Assembly (NCBI GenBank): GCA_963920665.1
Contig: OY987265.1
Coordinates: forward strand, 43,281,001-43,345,000
DNA length: 64,000 nucleotides
Source of the DNA: Straminergon stramineum
Lineage: Eukaryota; Streptophyta; Bryopsida; Hypnales; Calliergonaceae
Direction: 5' to 3'
A program made the translations under genes and the position numbers. The notes beneath the pieces are model-generated. The model saw only the letters and a program-made list of their open reading frames with translations, searched no databases and had not been told where the DNA came from. Of this stretch, positions 23,090-35,643 are shown one piece after another; position 1 is the first letter of the stretch, and the number at the start of each line of letters is the position of its first letter.

Positions 23090-24420
23090 ATCTATTTACA
23101 ACTATCCAAGACCTTTGTCGTGCCCCTTACTGACACTTCCCACCTTAAGCTCACTTTCCAAGCACTTACCACTTTAGTACCACCAAGGTTCACACTCTCC
23201 TAACATTGCACATGCTAGGCACCTACAATGTTAGGTTCCAACTCAAGTCACGGGGTTCCCCAATCCTCCGTGACTCCCAATCCTTTTCTTCCAACACTTA
23301 ACTCCCACAAGACATCGGGCATGTCATTTGATGACATGGGGCGGAACTTCCATTGATGTCCAAGCACTCAGTGAGGCACTACTCCCACCGGTGCTAACCG
23401 CCCTTAAATGGGACCCAACTCCCCACTAGGCCCAACCCAACTCATTTCGGGACTCACTAATCGGGACTCACCAAACGGGACTCACCAAACGGGACTCACA
23501 CCATGGCCTAGTGTGGAGTGGGACACCATCCAACCCGTATCAAGGAGTGCACAAGCACTCCACAGTAACACACAAGTGGTGGTGAAGCTCCAACACTAAC
23601 CTCACCACTCAGGGCCACTTAGGCTCACCATGACACCATCCGGGAAGAAGGAGGGAGACCACTCCTCCTCATAGTACTCTCTGCAGGATTTGACAGCCCC
23701 CCCCCCCATACTAGAAGTCACCGGGAACCCCCAAGATGCACCCCATCTTGGAAGACCACCCATTTCCAAGTGGTATCCCCAAATTGAACCCCCCAAAGAC
23801 TCCCGATTTTCCCATCGGGATAACTTTTAGCTCCGAGTTCCAAATCCCAAGTGCGAGCCCATTTTTGTGATTTACATTTTCCGTAGATCACCTTGCACTA
23901 TTCACTTTCCCCAATACGACAATTATTGAGGAAGTTATGACCCTCCAAAGGTACGAGTCCCCCGGGAGGTGTAGTTCTCCGAGACTCCACCCTCTTTGGA
24001 TGCCCATAACTTTTAACTCACAGATCATCTCTTCATGAGCCTTATCATTCTAGAAATATTGTCTCCTTAGCTTTCCAATGATATGCGGCATGCCCTATTT
24101 GGCTCAAAGGAACCCTCCCAAACCTTGTTTCCCACGTCCCTATGCCTCGGGACGGGCCGGGACGCTGCCAATTTTGAGGAGCCATATCTTTTGACTCCCA
24201 ACTCGGATTCTCGCGTTCTTTGGACCCATGGACGCATCTTCTCACAAGCTTTCCAAGCATGTGCGACACGCCCCCAAATTCGTCCAGATCAGAGCGCTAC
24301 ATCGCTTTGATTGCTCGGGACCCCTAGTCCCCCTTACCTCATCTCTTGCAAGGCTTGGGGAGTCACCCCCAACGTCCCCCTTGCTCACCAAGGTGGCCGG
24401 GCACGCCTCTTGATGAGGGT
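23090..24420. repeat. GC-rich block of unknown origin
   Basis: An island of clearly higher GC lies inside AT-rich repeats, with both edges fairly abrupt. It includes short direct repeats of CGGGACTCACCAAA-type units near 23455-23505 and many CTCC/GGGAC motifs. No open frame is convincing. Its composition would fit an LTR or the interior of a decayed retroelement, but no terminal repeats, primer-binding site or pol motifs were found. Confidence 0.35.
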
Positions 24421-24644
24421 CATGACAACCTCAAGCTTGAAATATTGGATAGTTGTAGATAGGTGGCACAATTGGAAGAGTGTCTCTTTTAAGTGCACAT
24501 ACCTTATTACTCAAACTCATAAATTTTTATTCACTTGGCTTGCACTAGTCATGATGTTTGGAATGATGTTTGCCAATGCAACATTCATGATAATTTTGGT
24601 TTACTTTTATGTATCTAAGGTAGAAGCACTTGCACAACACTTTA

Positions 24645-25246
24645 CCTTGTAAATGCCCAAGGCTTTTTTTGAGCTTTTTTGAGTTTACTCAAAACTAAAT
24701 AGAAAGCCCAAGTTTTGATTTGTTTTATCAATTTAAAAAAAAATTGTAACAAGACAAATTCAAACTAGATGTTATGGATTACATAGGAAAAGAAAAATAT
24801 TACAATATCACTTAGGGATTGAAAGATTATAATGTTTGATTAAAAAGGTGTTAAAATTGGGAAGTGATTTGAAGTCTTTCAAATCCACTTTTTACATGTT
24901 CGATCTAAAACTAAAGTCATGAACAAGAGATGAGGCTTGAGGAAATAATATGCATAATGGATTTATGGCTTCTCAAAATCTACTCTACAATTTTTTCAAA
25001 TGAATTTCTAACATGATTTTTCTCTCAAGCTCTAAAACATCAAGATTTGCAATGGACATCCATGCACAAAATCTTCAATAGGAAAATCATAAAAATTCCA
25101 AAAATCACATTTTGAAGCTAAAATTAGACTTTAAAGGATATTCAACTAAAAAAGAATCTACCAAAAATATATTTTTTTGTAAGACTTTCTATAACATCAA
25201 ACTTTAGCCAACATCCAAATTATATGGTGCCCTGGACATTTAGGGG
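24645..25246. mobile_element. TTAA-family element with degenerate left end
   Basis: The right end reads GGACATTTAGGGG followed by TTAA (25247-25250). The left end, CCTTGTAAATGCCCAAGGC, is an imperfect complement preceded by TTTA instead of TTAA. The left interior (CCAAGGCTTTTTTTGAG) matches the left interior of 57767-58735, so both belong to one subfamily. Confidence 0.5.
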
Positions 25247-25250
25247 TTAA

Positions 25251-27186
25251 GCAACTCTAGATGTTTGGGCATGGTTAAAGACTTGTGACTATTTTTACTT
25301 CATTGACAATCATGAATTTAAAAAAAGGGGGTGGGGAGGAGGGGGGTAAATTTTTGAACTTTTATGAATGAACTAGAAATTCTTGAAGATCAACTACATG
25401 GTATAGCCAAAACCATTTTCTGCATTTATGTATGTAATTTGTACATTTTAGACTATACATATGGGTAATTGCAAGTATTGGTGGTTGATTTTGGTGTCAC
25501 ATGGAGAGTGACAAAGCTACACTCCACTAACTTTTGAAGCATGAATCCGATAAACTTGAAATTTTATTAGAGATGGTTGTCTTGATTGTAATTAAAACTC
25601 TTGTTTAAAAAAATCCATTGTATATTTATAAGTCAATTTTTCTAATTTAGCACACTTTGAAATTTTAGAGGTTTTTAGTTCTAGGTGAACCCCCCAAATT
25701 AATGATGTAGAGTTGAAATTTCTATGGTTTATTCCTGTAGTAGGTAGACATATTCCTATCAAGGGGCATCTTAAAATATATTATTTTATATCCTCCATGT
25801 TCATGTACAGTGTACAAGGCTCCCTTGCACAAACCCTTTTGAACATTGAACATTGAAGATGGTTTGAAGGATGACCATTCTTCTGGTGAAATCTAATGAA
25901 CATGAAGTCTTCACAAATGGCCAATTTCTTAATTTTTAGTTTTTCTAAAAATACAATTGATTTATTATAATTATAAAAAAGACATACCCCTTTTTTGTAA
26001 AAAAAAATTAGGACATCGTACTAGTGGGATAACTAAGATTGTGTAGTATTCAAATTTGACACTTGTCAATAGCACAACAAATCTACAATATGATTGACAA
26101 AGTATAATCGACCAACAAGGTTTTCCTTTTGATACTCATAGTATTGAGTACCAAACCTCCAAATTTAGGCAAAATGCTACAAAAATGACCACCAATTCTT
26201 GCAATCAACTTTATCAATATACTTCCAAGATTGGTTTAGGATGGTTTAAGGTACAATGTTGGGAATGGGTGCTTACTTTAGTTCAATTCCTAGTTTTTAG
26301 GGATGAGCATTTTGGCACAAGGTGCCCAAATCAAAGTTGTGGTGTTGCACTCATTAATAATGGACATTGTTTCAAGATCAACTTTTCTATATGTGAATTT
26401 TCTATGTTTTTGTAAATAGCTTTGCCAAGTGAAGGGACAATCCAAATACAAAATAGAGGCATGTGTATATAGTAGAGTCAATGTAAAGTAACTCCACCTC
26501 ATAGAAAAAACTTTTATTACCATTTCATTTTTTTCATTTTTTATGTTAATTTTCATTATGACATCTACTTCCCTTCTACTTTATCCACAACTTTTGAGGA
26601 ATAAATACACCAACTTCTATCATTTTCAAAAACATTTTCTTTTTTCTTTTTTTTATTCTTATGTACAACTCTCCATTATCTCTTGTCAACTATTATATTG
26701 TTGCATGCATTCATTTTGCAATTCTTTTATTTAACCATCTCTTAACAAGTTCACATTGCATTTCATAAATCCAAATGTCTCCTCTTGTATAAAGAGATTA
26801 CTTAGCCATATTTTCAAAATTGAAAAAAATCATAGTTTTCACACTAATGAATTATTAGATACAACGAAGAAATATTATTCAATAGTAAAAAATTATATTT
26901 TATTAGACTTTGTTGGATGTAAAGATTTTGCAAATCGTCTAGGTTTTCAAAATCCCAAACAAGTCCAATAATTTATATTAAGGTAAGTGGAGAAGAAAAT
27001 AAAATTTGCTAATAAATATGGAATTGATCCATGCTTTGGATACTACAAAATACTATTTCATAACACAACATTGACTATAATAGTGCAATAGAAAGTACAT
27101 TAACCAAGACACAAGTACGAAAGATATTAAGGCCAATACTTTTTGGCTAATTATCATCATTTCAAGCTTACCAATTCCAAGTAACA
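25251..27186. other. AT-rich stretch without a recognised gene
   Basis: Short open frames occur (for example 26185-26415 and 26756-26971), but none matches a known family and none has supporting splice structure. A purine-rich tract with a G run lies near 25325-25347. Confidence 0.4.
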
Positions 27187-27408
27187 TTCAACTTACACAA
27201 TGATGATTGCAAGGATCTATCCTTTGAACATATACAAAGTTTTATTCAAGAAATGAAGGATTCTACAATTGAACCTATGCTAGAGGGGGACAATCCTTTA
27301 ACCTCTAACTACCTACAAGAAGACATTATAAAGATTCCATCTCACCCGAAACGATCTAAACATGAAGCATTTGTGTTGATCCTAGCTAGGCCACTTGTGG
27401 CTGACTAG
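27187..27408 (+). pseudogene. Unrecognised open fragment of 73 codons
   Basis: An uninterrupted plus-strand reading, without a start codon at its left edge, encodes a mixed, fairly acidic sequence (FEHIQSFIQEMKDSTIEP ... KIPSHPKRSKHEAF) ending at TAG. Its amino-acid composition is more protein-like than its AT-rich surroundings. It could be the last exon or a broken end of a transposon or host gene. The family is not recognised. Confidence 0.25.
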
Positions 27409-27574
27409 TTTGTATTTTTTCCTAAAGGTAGTTTACATTGTTGCACTTATATAGTTGTTTTCAATGATTTAAGAGATAAAAAATATTAATTAATAAAACA
27501 AATTAATCTTTATAGTAGATCCAACTTTCTTCAATATATGATTTTGTATGTGATTCTCTAGGGCCCACACGTCT

Positions 27575-27835
27575 TGTTACTTTTTGAGAAAGTGCCAGGA
27601 TGGTGATCCTTTAAAATTTGGTGAAATATTGCATTTCTACATTCATCCATCTTTTGGACCAAAAAACACTTTTCAATCACATTCATGAACTTTTTTATCC
27701 ATATTTGACAAATTCATCCACTTTAAAAATAGAAATGGAAAATTTCTAGCAAAAATAGATAATTTTTTCAGGCTAAAAGTATGTAGTTATTTTGCAATGG
27801 TGCAATTTGGCCCGGTGGTGCCAAAAAAAAGGTTT
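27575..27835 (+). repeat. Dispersed ~260-bp repeat, copy 1
   Basis: Bounded approximately by TTTTTGAGAAAGTGCCAGGA and GGTGGTGCCAAAAAAAAGG. The same sequence occurs in reverse orientation at about 50275-50545, with shared blocks such as the one around TTGGACCAAAAAACACTTTT. It is probably a MITE; the ends are not precise enough to call a target duplication. Confidence 0.6.
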
Positions 27836-27908
27836 GGCAACAAATAACAAAACTCCGAATAATCAAGTAATCAAATAAAACAAATTATCCAAAATTAACC
27901 AAAAGTAA

Positions 27909-29063
27909 CCCCTAAAGGACCAAGGCACATTTTGGGCAGAAATTGTCAAAAACTGCCACTTTTAAGGGCAGCAAGAAAAAACAAGAAATTTTTTTCTTTT
28001 TCAAAATTCAACCGTACAAATTTGTACTAGACTTCTTTGGTAACATGTGAAAAAAAATTTAGAAACTTTGACCGCACGGATTGAAAGATTATAATGTTTG
28101 AAGTTAGGTGAAAAAGTTTTTTCTAACTTTGCCCGATAGGGCCTACAAACTTTAACTCCTTCTAGAATGAGATTCATAAACTAAACATGGTTATTTTTTT
28201 TAACATTTGCATCTTGCATCATGTAAGCTACATACCCGCCAAATTTCGAAATCATAGGAAGAGTTTTTCACATGCTGCCCGGAGCTGCCCGAGCTACCCA
28301 CAAAGTTTAGGGTAGCATAACTTTTGATCCGGGCACCCGATTGGGAAAAAAATTAGATTTTCAGGAAGGGGGTACATAGATACACATCATGTCCAAATTT
28401 CATGAACATCTGACGAAAAATGACTTTGTAGGAACCTACCCGAGATTTCTTGCGTATGATGAACGGACACTTGGTCCTTTAGGGGTTAACCCCTAAAGGA
28501 CTGAATGACTATTGAACGTACGCAGGCAATCTTGGGTAGGTTTGTATGAAGTCATTTTGTAATGGATGTTCTTCAAATTTTGACACAAGGTGTGAACATA
28601 TATCCCCTTAGTGGGAATGTAATTTTTTTTCCAATCGGGTGCCTGGATCAAAAGTTATGCTGCCCTAAAATTTTCGGGCAGCTTGGGCAGCTTTGGGCGG
28701 CATGTGCAAAGCACCTCCTCTACTTCTGAAATTTGGCAAGTATGTAACTTACATGATATAAGATGCAAATGTAAAAAAAATAACCATGTGTAGTGTAAAA
28801 ATCTCACTCTAGGAGTTAAAGGCTGCTAGCCTTGTCGGGCAAGGTAGAAAAAAAACTTTTTTTCATAACTTCAAATGTTACAATCTTTCAATCTGTAAGG
28901 TCAAAGTTTCTGAAATTTTTTCCACACATTCCCATAGTAGTCTAGTACAAATTTGTATGGTTGAATTTTGAAAAAAAACTTCTTTTTTTTATTTTTTTCT
29001 CATTGCCCTAAAAAGTGGCAGTTTTTCAATTTGTGTCTAAAATGTGCCTCGGTCCTTTAGGGG
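27909..29063. mobile_element. 1.15-kb composite inverted repeat with a 28-bp perfect palindrome at its centre
   Basis: The left arm (27909-28485) and right arm (28490-29063) are imperfect reverse complements over their whole length, meeting at TTAA (28486-28489). The junction is a perfect 28-bp palindrome, 28474-28501. Outer ends are CCCCTAAAGGACCAAGGCAC and its complement. Each arm ends like the TTAA elements, so this is either two TTAA-family copies sharing one target site or a foldback element. The outer flanks are GTAA and ATAG rather than clean TTAA. Arms share blocks such as ATTTGCATCTTGCATCAT and its complement. A transcript across it would form a long hairpin. Confidence 0.8.
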
Positions 29064-29100
29064 ATAGTCCCATATCAAACCCAAATCAACCTCAAATCAA

Positions 29101-29320
29101 CCCGTAAAGGACCAAGTCCAATTTTTTTGTCAAAAAACACTCAAAACTGCCATTTTTGATGCATTTACACTCCAAAACAAAAAAAAGTATCTAACCATAG
29201 GATCTTGTACTTTATTTGTCTAAGATCTAGTGGTAAAAATTTCATGAAGTTTGACCATACAAATTGAAAGATATTAGCATTGAAAGTTGGAAAAAAAAAT
29301 TTGAACACTAGCATGCAATT
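29101..29320. mobile_element. Left-end fragment of a TTAA-family element
   Basis: It begins CCCGTAAAGGACCAAG after TCAA, and continues with sequence resembling the left arm of the neighbouring inverted repeat (CTGCC block, TTTGACCATACAAATTGAAAG). No matching right end was located, so its extent is uncertain. Confidence 0.45.
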
Positions 29321-30080
29321 TTAGATGAAGTTGATTGCCTTTCGTTGAAATTTTTTGCACTATGGACTTTGAATTGAAAAAAAAAATGAGGTTGAAGAAT
29401 TGAGTTGATAGTCTAAGAAAAAAATTTCAAAAAAGACTCCTCTTGATTTTCATTCTTTAAAAAATTGTTAAGTAGAAGTAGGTCCAAGACTACAAGAAAA
29501 TCTAAATCGTTGATAGCTCTTATATGGGATTGAAACACAATAATCCTAATGGTGAGATTGTTCTAAAAAGAAAATCTAACCTTGTTAAACTATTTTTTTA
29601 ACCCTTATATCAAATTAACCGAATTAATTGAATTAACCACCAAATAAACCCAAATAAATCCAAATAAACCCAAACAATCCAAATAACCCTAATAACCCAA
29701 TAATCAAAGGCTTTGAGAGAAGAATTCTACCAAACATCATTCTACCTACCATTGCAAAACAATCCTTCTAGTCTAATCTACCAACTGAGATCTTTTTAGT
29801 TTTTAGTTTTTCCTGGAAAAAATTTGATGGACTCTTGACCAGAGTTTGGGTCTTTATTTCTTGCAAATCCAAAATTTGATCAAGATTCCATTGCCATATT
29901 GGCACTTGACTACCATGAAGGTGACGGATTTTAGACTATGTTGCCTTGTGTGAGGTGCCAAGAGGCTAGAATCTAGGGTTTCCGAAATGTAATTGGCTAA
30001 AATCGACAAACTTTCAACCTTGTGCTGTAGTTTGAAGTAGCCTTGAATATAGCTTTGGACCTCATGTACACTATCATGGT

Positions 30081-30244
30081 CACTAGAAGAAATTTGAATT
30101 TTTCTCAACAAAATTTATATGACGTGTTTGTTGAGGCAAATCCAAAATCTGCATTTTTTTGTGTTTTTCAATGCAGATTTTGCATTTGCCTCAACGAACA
30201 CGTCATGTAGATTTTGTTGAGGCAAACACAAATTTCTTCTAGTG
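30081..30244. mobile_element. CACTA-type hairpin MITE, 164 bp
   Basis: The element starts CACTAGAAGAAATTTG and ends with the exact complement, CAAATTTCTTCTAGTG. The two halves, about 75 bp each, are imperfect reverse complements throughout, so the element folds into one long hairpin. It is flanked by a 3-bp direct repeat, GGT (30078-30080 and 30245-30247). CACTA-starting ends plus a 3-bp target duplication are diagnostic of the CACTA (EnSpm) superfamily. It is too short to be autonomous. Confidence 0.85.
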
Positions 30245-30247
30245 GGT

Positions 30248-33200
30248 GCATCCTTTTTTATGACCCTTGTTTACACATGGTACGTCCATTTCTAAAGATG
30301 TAGTTTGCAACCTCCAAGATAATTATGGAGGATGGTATGGGAAAAGGATGCTCCTACAAAACTTCTGAGAGACTGTGCCTATCCTTTTATCTTCATTTGG
30401 GCTTTGAATAGTCACCTATACCACCAACCTTTATATGTTTTTAAGAGCAACAAATGAAAGTTGGAGAATTTCATCAATATATAAATTAATTAAAATTTTA
30501 AGGCAATATTAATTATTACAAAAAAAAATTTAATCAATGATTAAAAGATTAAAAAATTTGAATTTTGAAGTGAAAGATACTTGGACTCTCATAGTAGAAG
30601 AGTGCATGGCATATCATTTAGAAAAAATAACTTAATCCCATAAAAGGTTGCATATAAAGAACTTAGATAGGCTCGATTGACTTTTAATTTGAAATTTTTT
30701 TATGAAATTTTTATAATGCATGCTAATTATACTAATCTACATGTGAAGCTTTCTTTTGTATCATTCCAATAAATTTTGCAAAAATTAAAAGCATTTTTAA
30801 AAATTTCCATGTCAAATCAGATAGCTAAATATATATTCTAAAGAAAGATTCATTAGTTTTATTGAATTTTATAGATTGATACCTACTCAAAAACATTTGA
30901 AACATTCAATTTTTAATAATGAAATGCATGTTGTGAAGAGTTTTAATTATATTGAAGGCAATGAAGGCAAAAAAATATATAAAGTTGTCTTTTGAACCCA
31001 ATTTTGTAAATTTTCAAACAAAAACAAATCAAAGTATACCAATTGTTTATCAAAAAATTCTTAACATTGTGAATAATAATTTTCAACTTCTTATAAAAGT
31101 TATTAGCATTCTAGGCTTTTTTTCATTCATTACCACCTTCCACTTTACAGTTTTTAAGAAATGTATATGAAAGTTTTTTTGGTTAAATTTTTTACATGAA
31201 TTTTCAAACCATTTTTCAACATATTGCCCAAAATGCAAAAGTTATGGAATATACGTGTTTATTTGTAAAAATATTGAAAGAAAAAATTTCACATTTTGAA
31301 AAGGCTAGATTACCTAGATATGCATACATTTCAAAGGTTGGGCTCATTGAACTTGCTTTTGGTGGGGATATTCACCCTAGAATTTTAGAAAGATGTACTC
31401 AAAGTCTCAAACAAGTTACCTAAGGGATACTATGGTTGGATTAATTTGTTGAAAATAAATATAGATGAAGATTTTAGCCTTGCTTTAAGGAAAAGTATTT
31501 TGAAACAATTTTAGGCCTTTAAACATGAAAGAACTTTAGGGATTACATGTTCTTGGAAGTAATGTTTGACAAAGTAGCCACAAAGTAGGGCTATAAAGAC
31601 ATAAGCCTTTATAAACTTGCAATGGCAAATTGAAACATCTATTGAAGAATGGAGTTTAATTTATGTATTTTTCAAAATTTTATATAATTGATTTTTGAAG
31701 TTTTGAAGTAAAATTGAAATAACCTTCAATTCTTCTTAAGATAAATAATGCTCAAAGTAACATTCACTTTATTTTGAATCCCCTTAAATTCATGAATGAA
31801 TAATCCAATTTTTAGTTATTCATTTATTTTATATATTCTTTACACTTGCTAAGAGAATAACTTTATGTACTAGACACCTTTAGTCTACTTATTACCCATA
31901 AATCACTTTTGGAACCCAAAATCCACCTAGACTAAATAAATGAGTCACCTTGTGATGAAAAGATAAATTGTATTATCTGAAAGGCAAATCACCCTTATTC
32001 ATAACATCATGTATTCAAACAATATCAACTCAATTTCTACAATGTTTATCTATATGAATAGAACCACATTAAAAATTAAATTAAAAAATTAATCATTGAA
32101 CAAAAAGAAAGTCTTGTATTTAGTTCCAAAAATTGATTAAAAGGAATTTCTTACAAAAAGCCTACAATTTATAGAACTATAGTTATACTTCAAAAATATT
32201 TGAGATTATAAATTATAAATTTTTAAATTTATTTATAAAGGTTTAAAGTTCTTTTGTTCTCCAAAGTTTCTAGAGTCTTAAAAGATCAACTTTTAAATTT
32301 ATATTTGCATAAATTGTATATGAAAATTTTAATTTGCCATAAGAAATTTTCTTCAAGATTTAGAAACCTTTCACATAGTTTTATAATAACAATTTGTCCA
32401 AAAGAATGTCAATAGTATGAGGAAAAAAGATTCTATTGTAATTGTACACTAGGATTTTTATTATAAATTCCACCCACAGTTTTTCACTCATGAATCATAA
32501 GCATGTCCAAAATTCACATCAAAAACTTAACTTATAGAGAAAAAAGATGAATCGTCAAAAAAAGATGAAGGTTTAAAAAGAATTCAACGTCTAAAGATAG
32601 AAATAGATATAAGTGATATATTCATTTTACATATGTCTCTTTTGAAGAAAAGGAAAGCTAATAATTCCATTCACATTCTACTTTCCATTAAAATTTTACA
32701 ATACATTGAGATAGTGTGACAAATTCATTAATCTTTTACAAAATGCCTCATTTAAACTCAGTCTATAAGTAAATTTCTTTCAAAATTCAAATTTTTTTCC
32801 ATAAATGCCATAATGTGCTATGTTTATAAAAAAAAATTGCATACCAGTTGCAAATTTAATCAAGAGATAATTTGAAAATTTGAAAATCCTACAAAACAAC
32901 CTAACATAGTGCTTTGCAATATGAAAATTAGTGGACTTGTCATTCTACTACCCCTAATACAAAATTTTTCTCCAAATTTTTGTTAATAACAAATCTTTAT
33001 TAAAATTCAAATCAAGAAATGAATAAATACAATTAAGAATTAAATTTGTTTTTTAAGCTCACTTTTAGTCCCATGAATGTCTTCAATTTTTTTTAAGACA
33101 ACCTTAAAGGATCCTAGCTTGTGATGAAATACTTGTGTTATACCTGTTACAAATGCTTGTACTCAAAGTCAAGAGACCACATCAATTTTAAAATTCGTCA

Positions 33201-33440
33201 ATTAAGCAATATTGGATATACCAATAGTAGATATAATTATATTCTCAATATGAAATGCTTGATTGCCACCTCTTTGAAAATGGGTTTTAATTAGAGAGAA
33301 GTAGACATTTTATCTCTGATCAATAAACCACTTTCTAATAGACAAGGCAAAGTAGAATAGTAGTGCATAAGTTCTACCCATAATTCAGCCCTTGACATTA
33401 GATCTACATTAACCACCACCAAAAGGGATGCTTAGATATT
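30248..33440. other. Very AT-rich stretch without a recognised gene
   Basis: Long runs of A/T with scattered short frames. A 75-codon frame at 31196-31423 (containing ARLPRYAYISKVGLIELAFG) is slightly protein-like but not recognised and has no partner exon. Confidence 0.4.
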
Positions 33441-33444
33441 ATAC

Positions 33445-33560
33445 TACAAGAAATGAGCCCTCTTTTGCGATTGGGCAAGAATGATTGTGTATCTAGTTTG
33501 ATTGAAACATGACTAGTATGAGTTGGCATGAGCACCGATGGCATGTAAGGAAATGAGGTA
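33445..33560. mobile_element. CACTA/EnSpm terminus-like sequence
   Basis: TACTACAAGAAATGAGCCCT followed by CTTTTGCGA resembles the left end of plant CACTA elements (CACTACAAGAAA...). The first base is T rather than C, and no opposite end was found, so this is a probable decayed fragment. Confidence 0.35.
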
Positions 33561-34247
33561 TAGATTCCATGGAGATTGTCACATTTTCATCAATTGTTGA
33601 ACATATAAACTTCAACCCAATCAATAGCATGTCCCGAAAGAGTGGTTATCATGGTGTTCTATACTTGAACCCAAAAGGCATTGCTTTAATAGAAAGGTAT
33701 AGGAAAAATATGATCATTCAACAAAATTGTGGTGGAAGAATGCATCTACAATGTAACCAATTTATGGTGATATCTAAGAAGTGACATGAGGATGAATGAG
33801 GGACACACCACTTGTTCAAAGTATGCCAAACTAAAAAAATTGTAGGCAATTAAGTTAAACTTTGGTTTCTAAAACTTGTTTGTGATTTTGAATCTCCAAT
33901 CAAAAGTTAGGGACAGAATTTAGAACCAATGAATATGCACCTACGCATTGTTTTGACAAAAGATTGAGTAGATGAAATATCTTTCATAAAATTTTCAAAT
34001 GATGGTGGTCAAGAGACACATGACTCTAACTATAACAAAAGCAATCCAAGATAGGCACCTTGAGCATTCTCAAGTTAAACCTTTCCACAAAGGTGTGAAA
34101 GTCCACTATTTGGGAGGAAATATGATAGAAAATCTTTTCCCATCTCTCTTTTATGATTCAATCATGATAAAAAAATAATCCTCCAAATTCAAATGATTTT
34201 GGTGCACAAAGCCCAAAATTTTTACATTTATTATTTTTTCTTTAAAG

Positions 34248-34349
34248 ACCAACCACTGTATTGATGAGATGGAAGAAAACAATGAGCTGGTTGATGAAGC
34301 TATAAAAAACAAGAAGTTGTGCTTCAAAATAAAAGGAGGCACTATAGAG
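34248..34349 (+). other. Possible early exon upstream of the TTLL gene
   Basis: An open 34-codon stretch (EMEENNELVDEAIKNKKLCF in its middle) lies between an AG and a GTGGGT donor. It is acidic and lysine-rich, as plausible N-terminal sequence would be. Its donor phase (0) does not match the phase needed by the next candidate exon at 34634, so either one boundary is wrong or it does not belong to the gene. Confidence 0.25.
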
Positions 34350-34633
34350 GTGGGTCAATAATTACATTCAAAGATTATTGTTACAAGTACTTGTAATTAA
34401 ATAAAATTTTAACCTTTTTGCAATCATCAATAAACAAAAGAATGTTTTATCAAAAAACTCAAACCGAAGTACTAAAGTTTTTAGTTTTTGATTTGTTGAA
34501 TGATTGAAATATGATCAAAAGAAAAATTACTACCATTTATGATATAAAACTACAAAGTGAAATGAAATATTACCAAGAAAAGGTAATATATTATTTAGGT
34601 TTTTTTAGAAATCGTCAAAATATGCTAATTTAG

Positions 34634-34898
34634 TCCAATGAGTCCAATGTTGGTGTTAACTCCGGAGCAAGTGAGAGAAGTATGTAGAAGAGAACAAGAA
34701 GAGAGGAAGAAAAAAGAAGTAAAGCGAATCTTCAAGGTTCAAAGACAAAAACAATGACTTGCAACTTTTGAAAATATGAGGGTTTTGGAATCAAAGTTGA
34801 GTAAGCTAGAGTTAGCTAAAAAACAACATTTATTATCTTTATGGATAAGGAATACACCTCAATCAAAAAACTTGGTGCAAGATTCAAAGAATCTTTTG
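34634..34898 (+). pseudogene. Probable TTLL N-terminal exon carrying an in-frame TGA
   Basis: After a TTTAG acceptor, 88 codons read continuously as charged, coiled-coil-like protein (LTPEQVREVCRREQEERKKK ... LESKLSKLELAKKQHLLSLW) up to a GTGAGG donor in phase 0, which fits the next exon at 35644. One TGA at 34755-34757 interrupts it after KVQRQKQ. Translation could restart at the in-frame ATG about 20 bases downstream. A one-base change from CGA, a sequencing error, a mis-drawn exon or real pseudogenisation could each explain the stop. Confidence 0.5.
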
Positions 34899-35643
34899 GT
34901 GAGGATTAATTGAAAACTTCAAACATTCAAAAAAAATTAAATGATTGAATTTTATATCCATTATGCATATTATATTATATATTTTTATCAAAATGTATAC
35001 AAACTCTAAAATTAAAAAAATTAAAACTTCATGCTTTGAATTATCAAATAGTCAAAAAAAATATCAAAACATATATATCAATTTATATATCCAAGGAGTG
35101 CTTCAATGTCATTCTTAACATGATAGAGTAGTATTTATTTTTTTTCTTTACAGAAGTCCATTATTTTTCACTTACATAAAATTTCATATTTGCATAAACT
35201 ATCATAATACTACATTAATAACTTTAAAAATTAGCATTATTATAAAATTATTCTATCAAATGTCTTCAATGATATATTTATTTATATTACTTGGCTTTAA
35301 ACAACAAATTTTTACATGTGAAACGGAAATTTTGAAAAGGTTATACAACATAAACCCTAATTTTAAAATTTCATACATGACCTAAACAACCTTTAGATTT
35401 TGTATTAAATTTTTCAAATCAAAATTGAATTACTCAAGTAAAATTCTATTAAAATAATAAAGTGGATTTCATATATTAAAATAAATTTTGTTTTTAATCA
35501 TTTTAAGGTTTTTAATTTCTATCAATTTGATGTTCTAGTATACCAATCAGTGTCGGTTGTGAAAGCTATAAGCCATAAGAATATTGAAATGGAAATTTTT
35601 ATGAATTTTCAACTATATTGATTATTCAGTTCTTTATTTTCAG

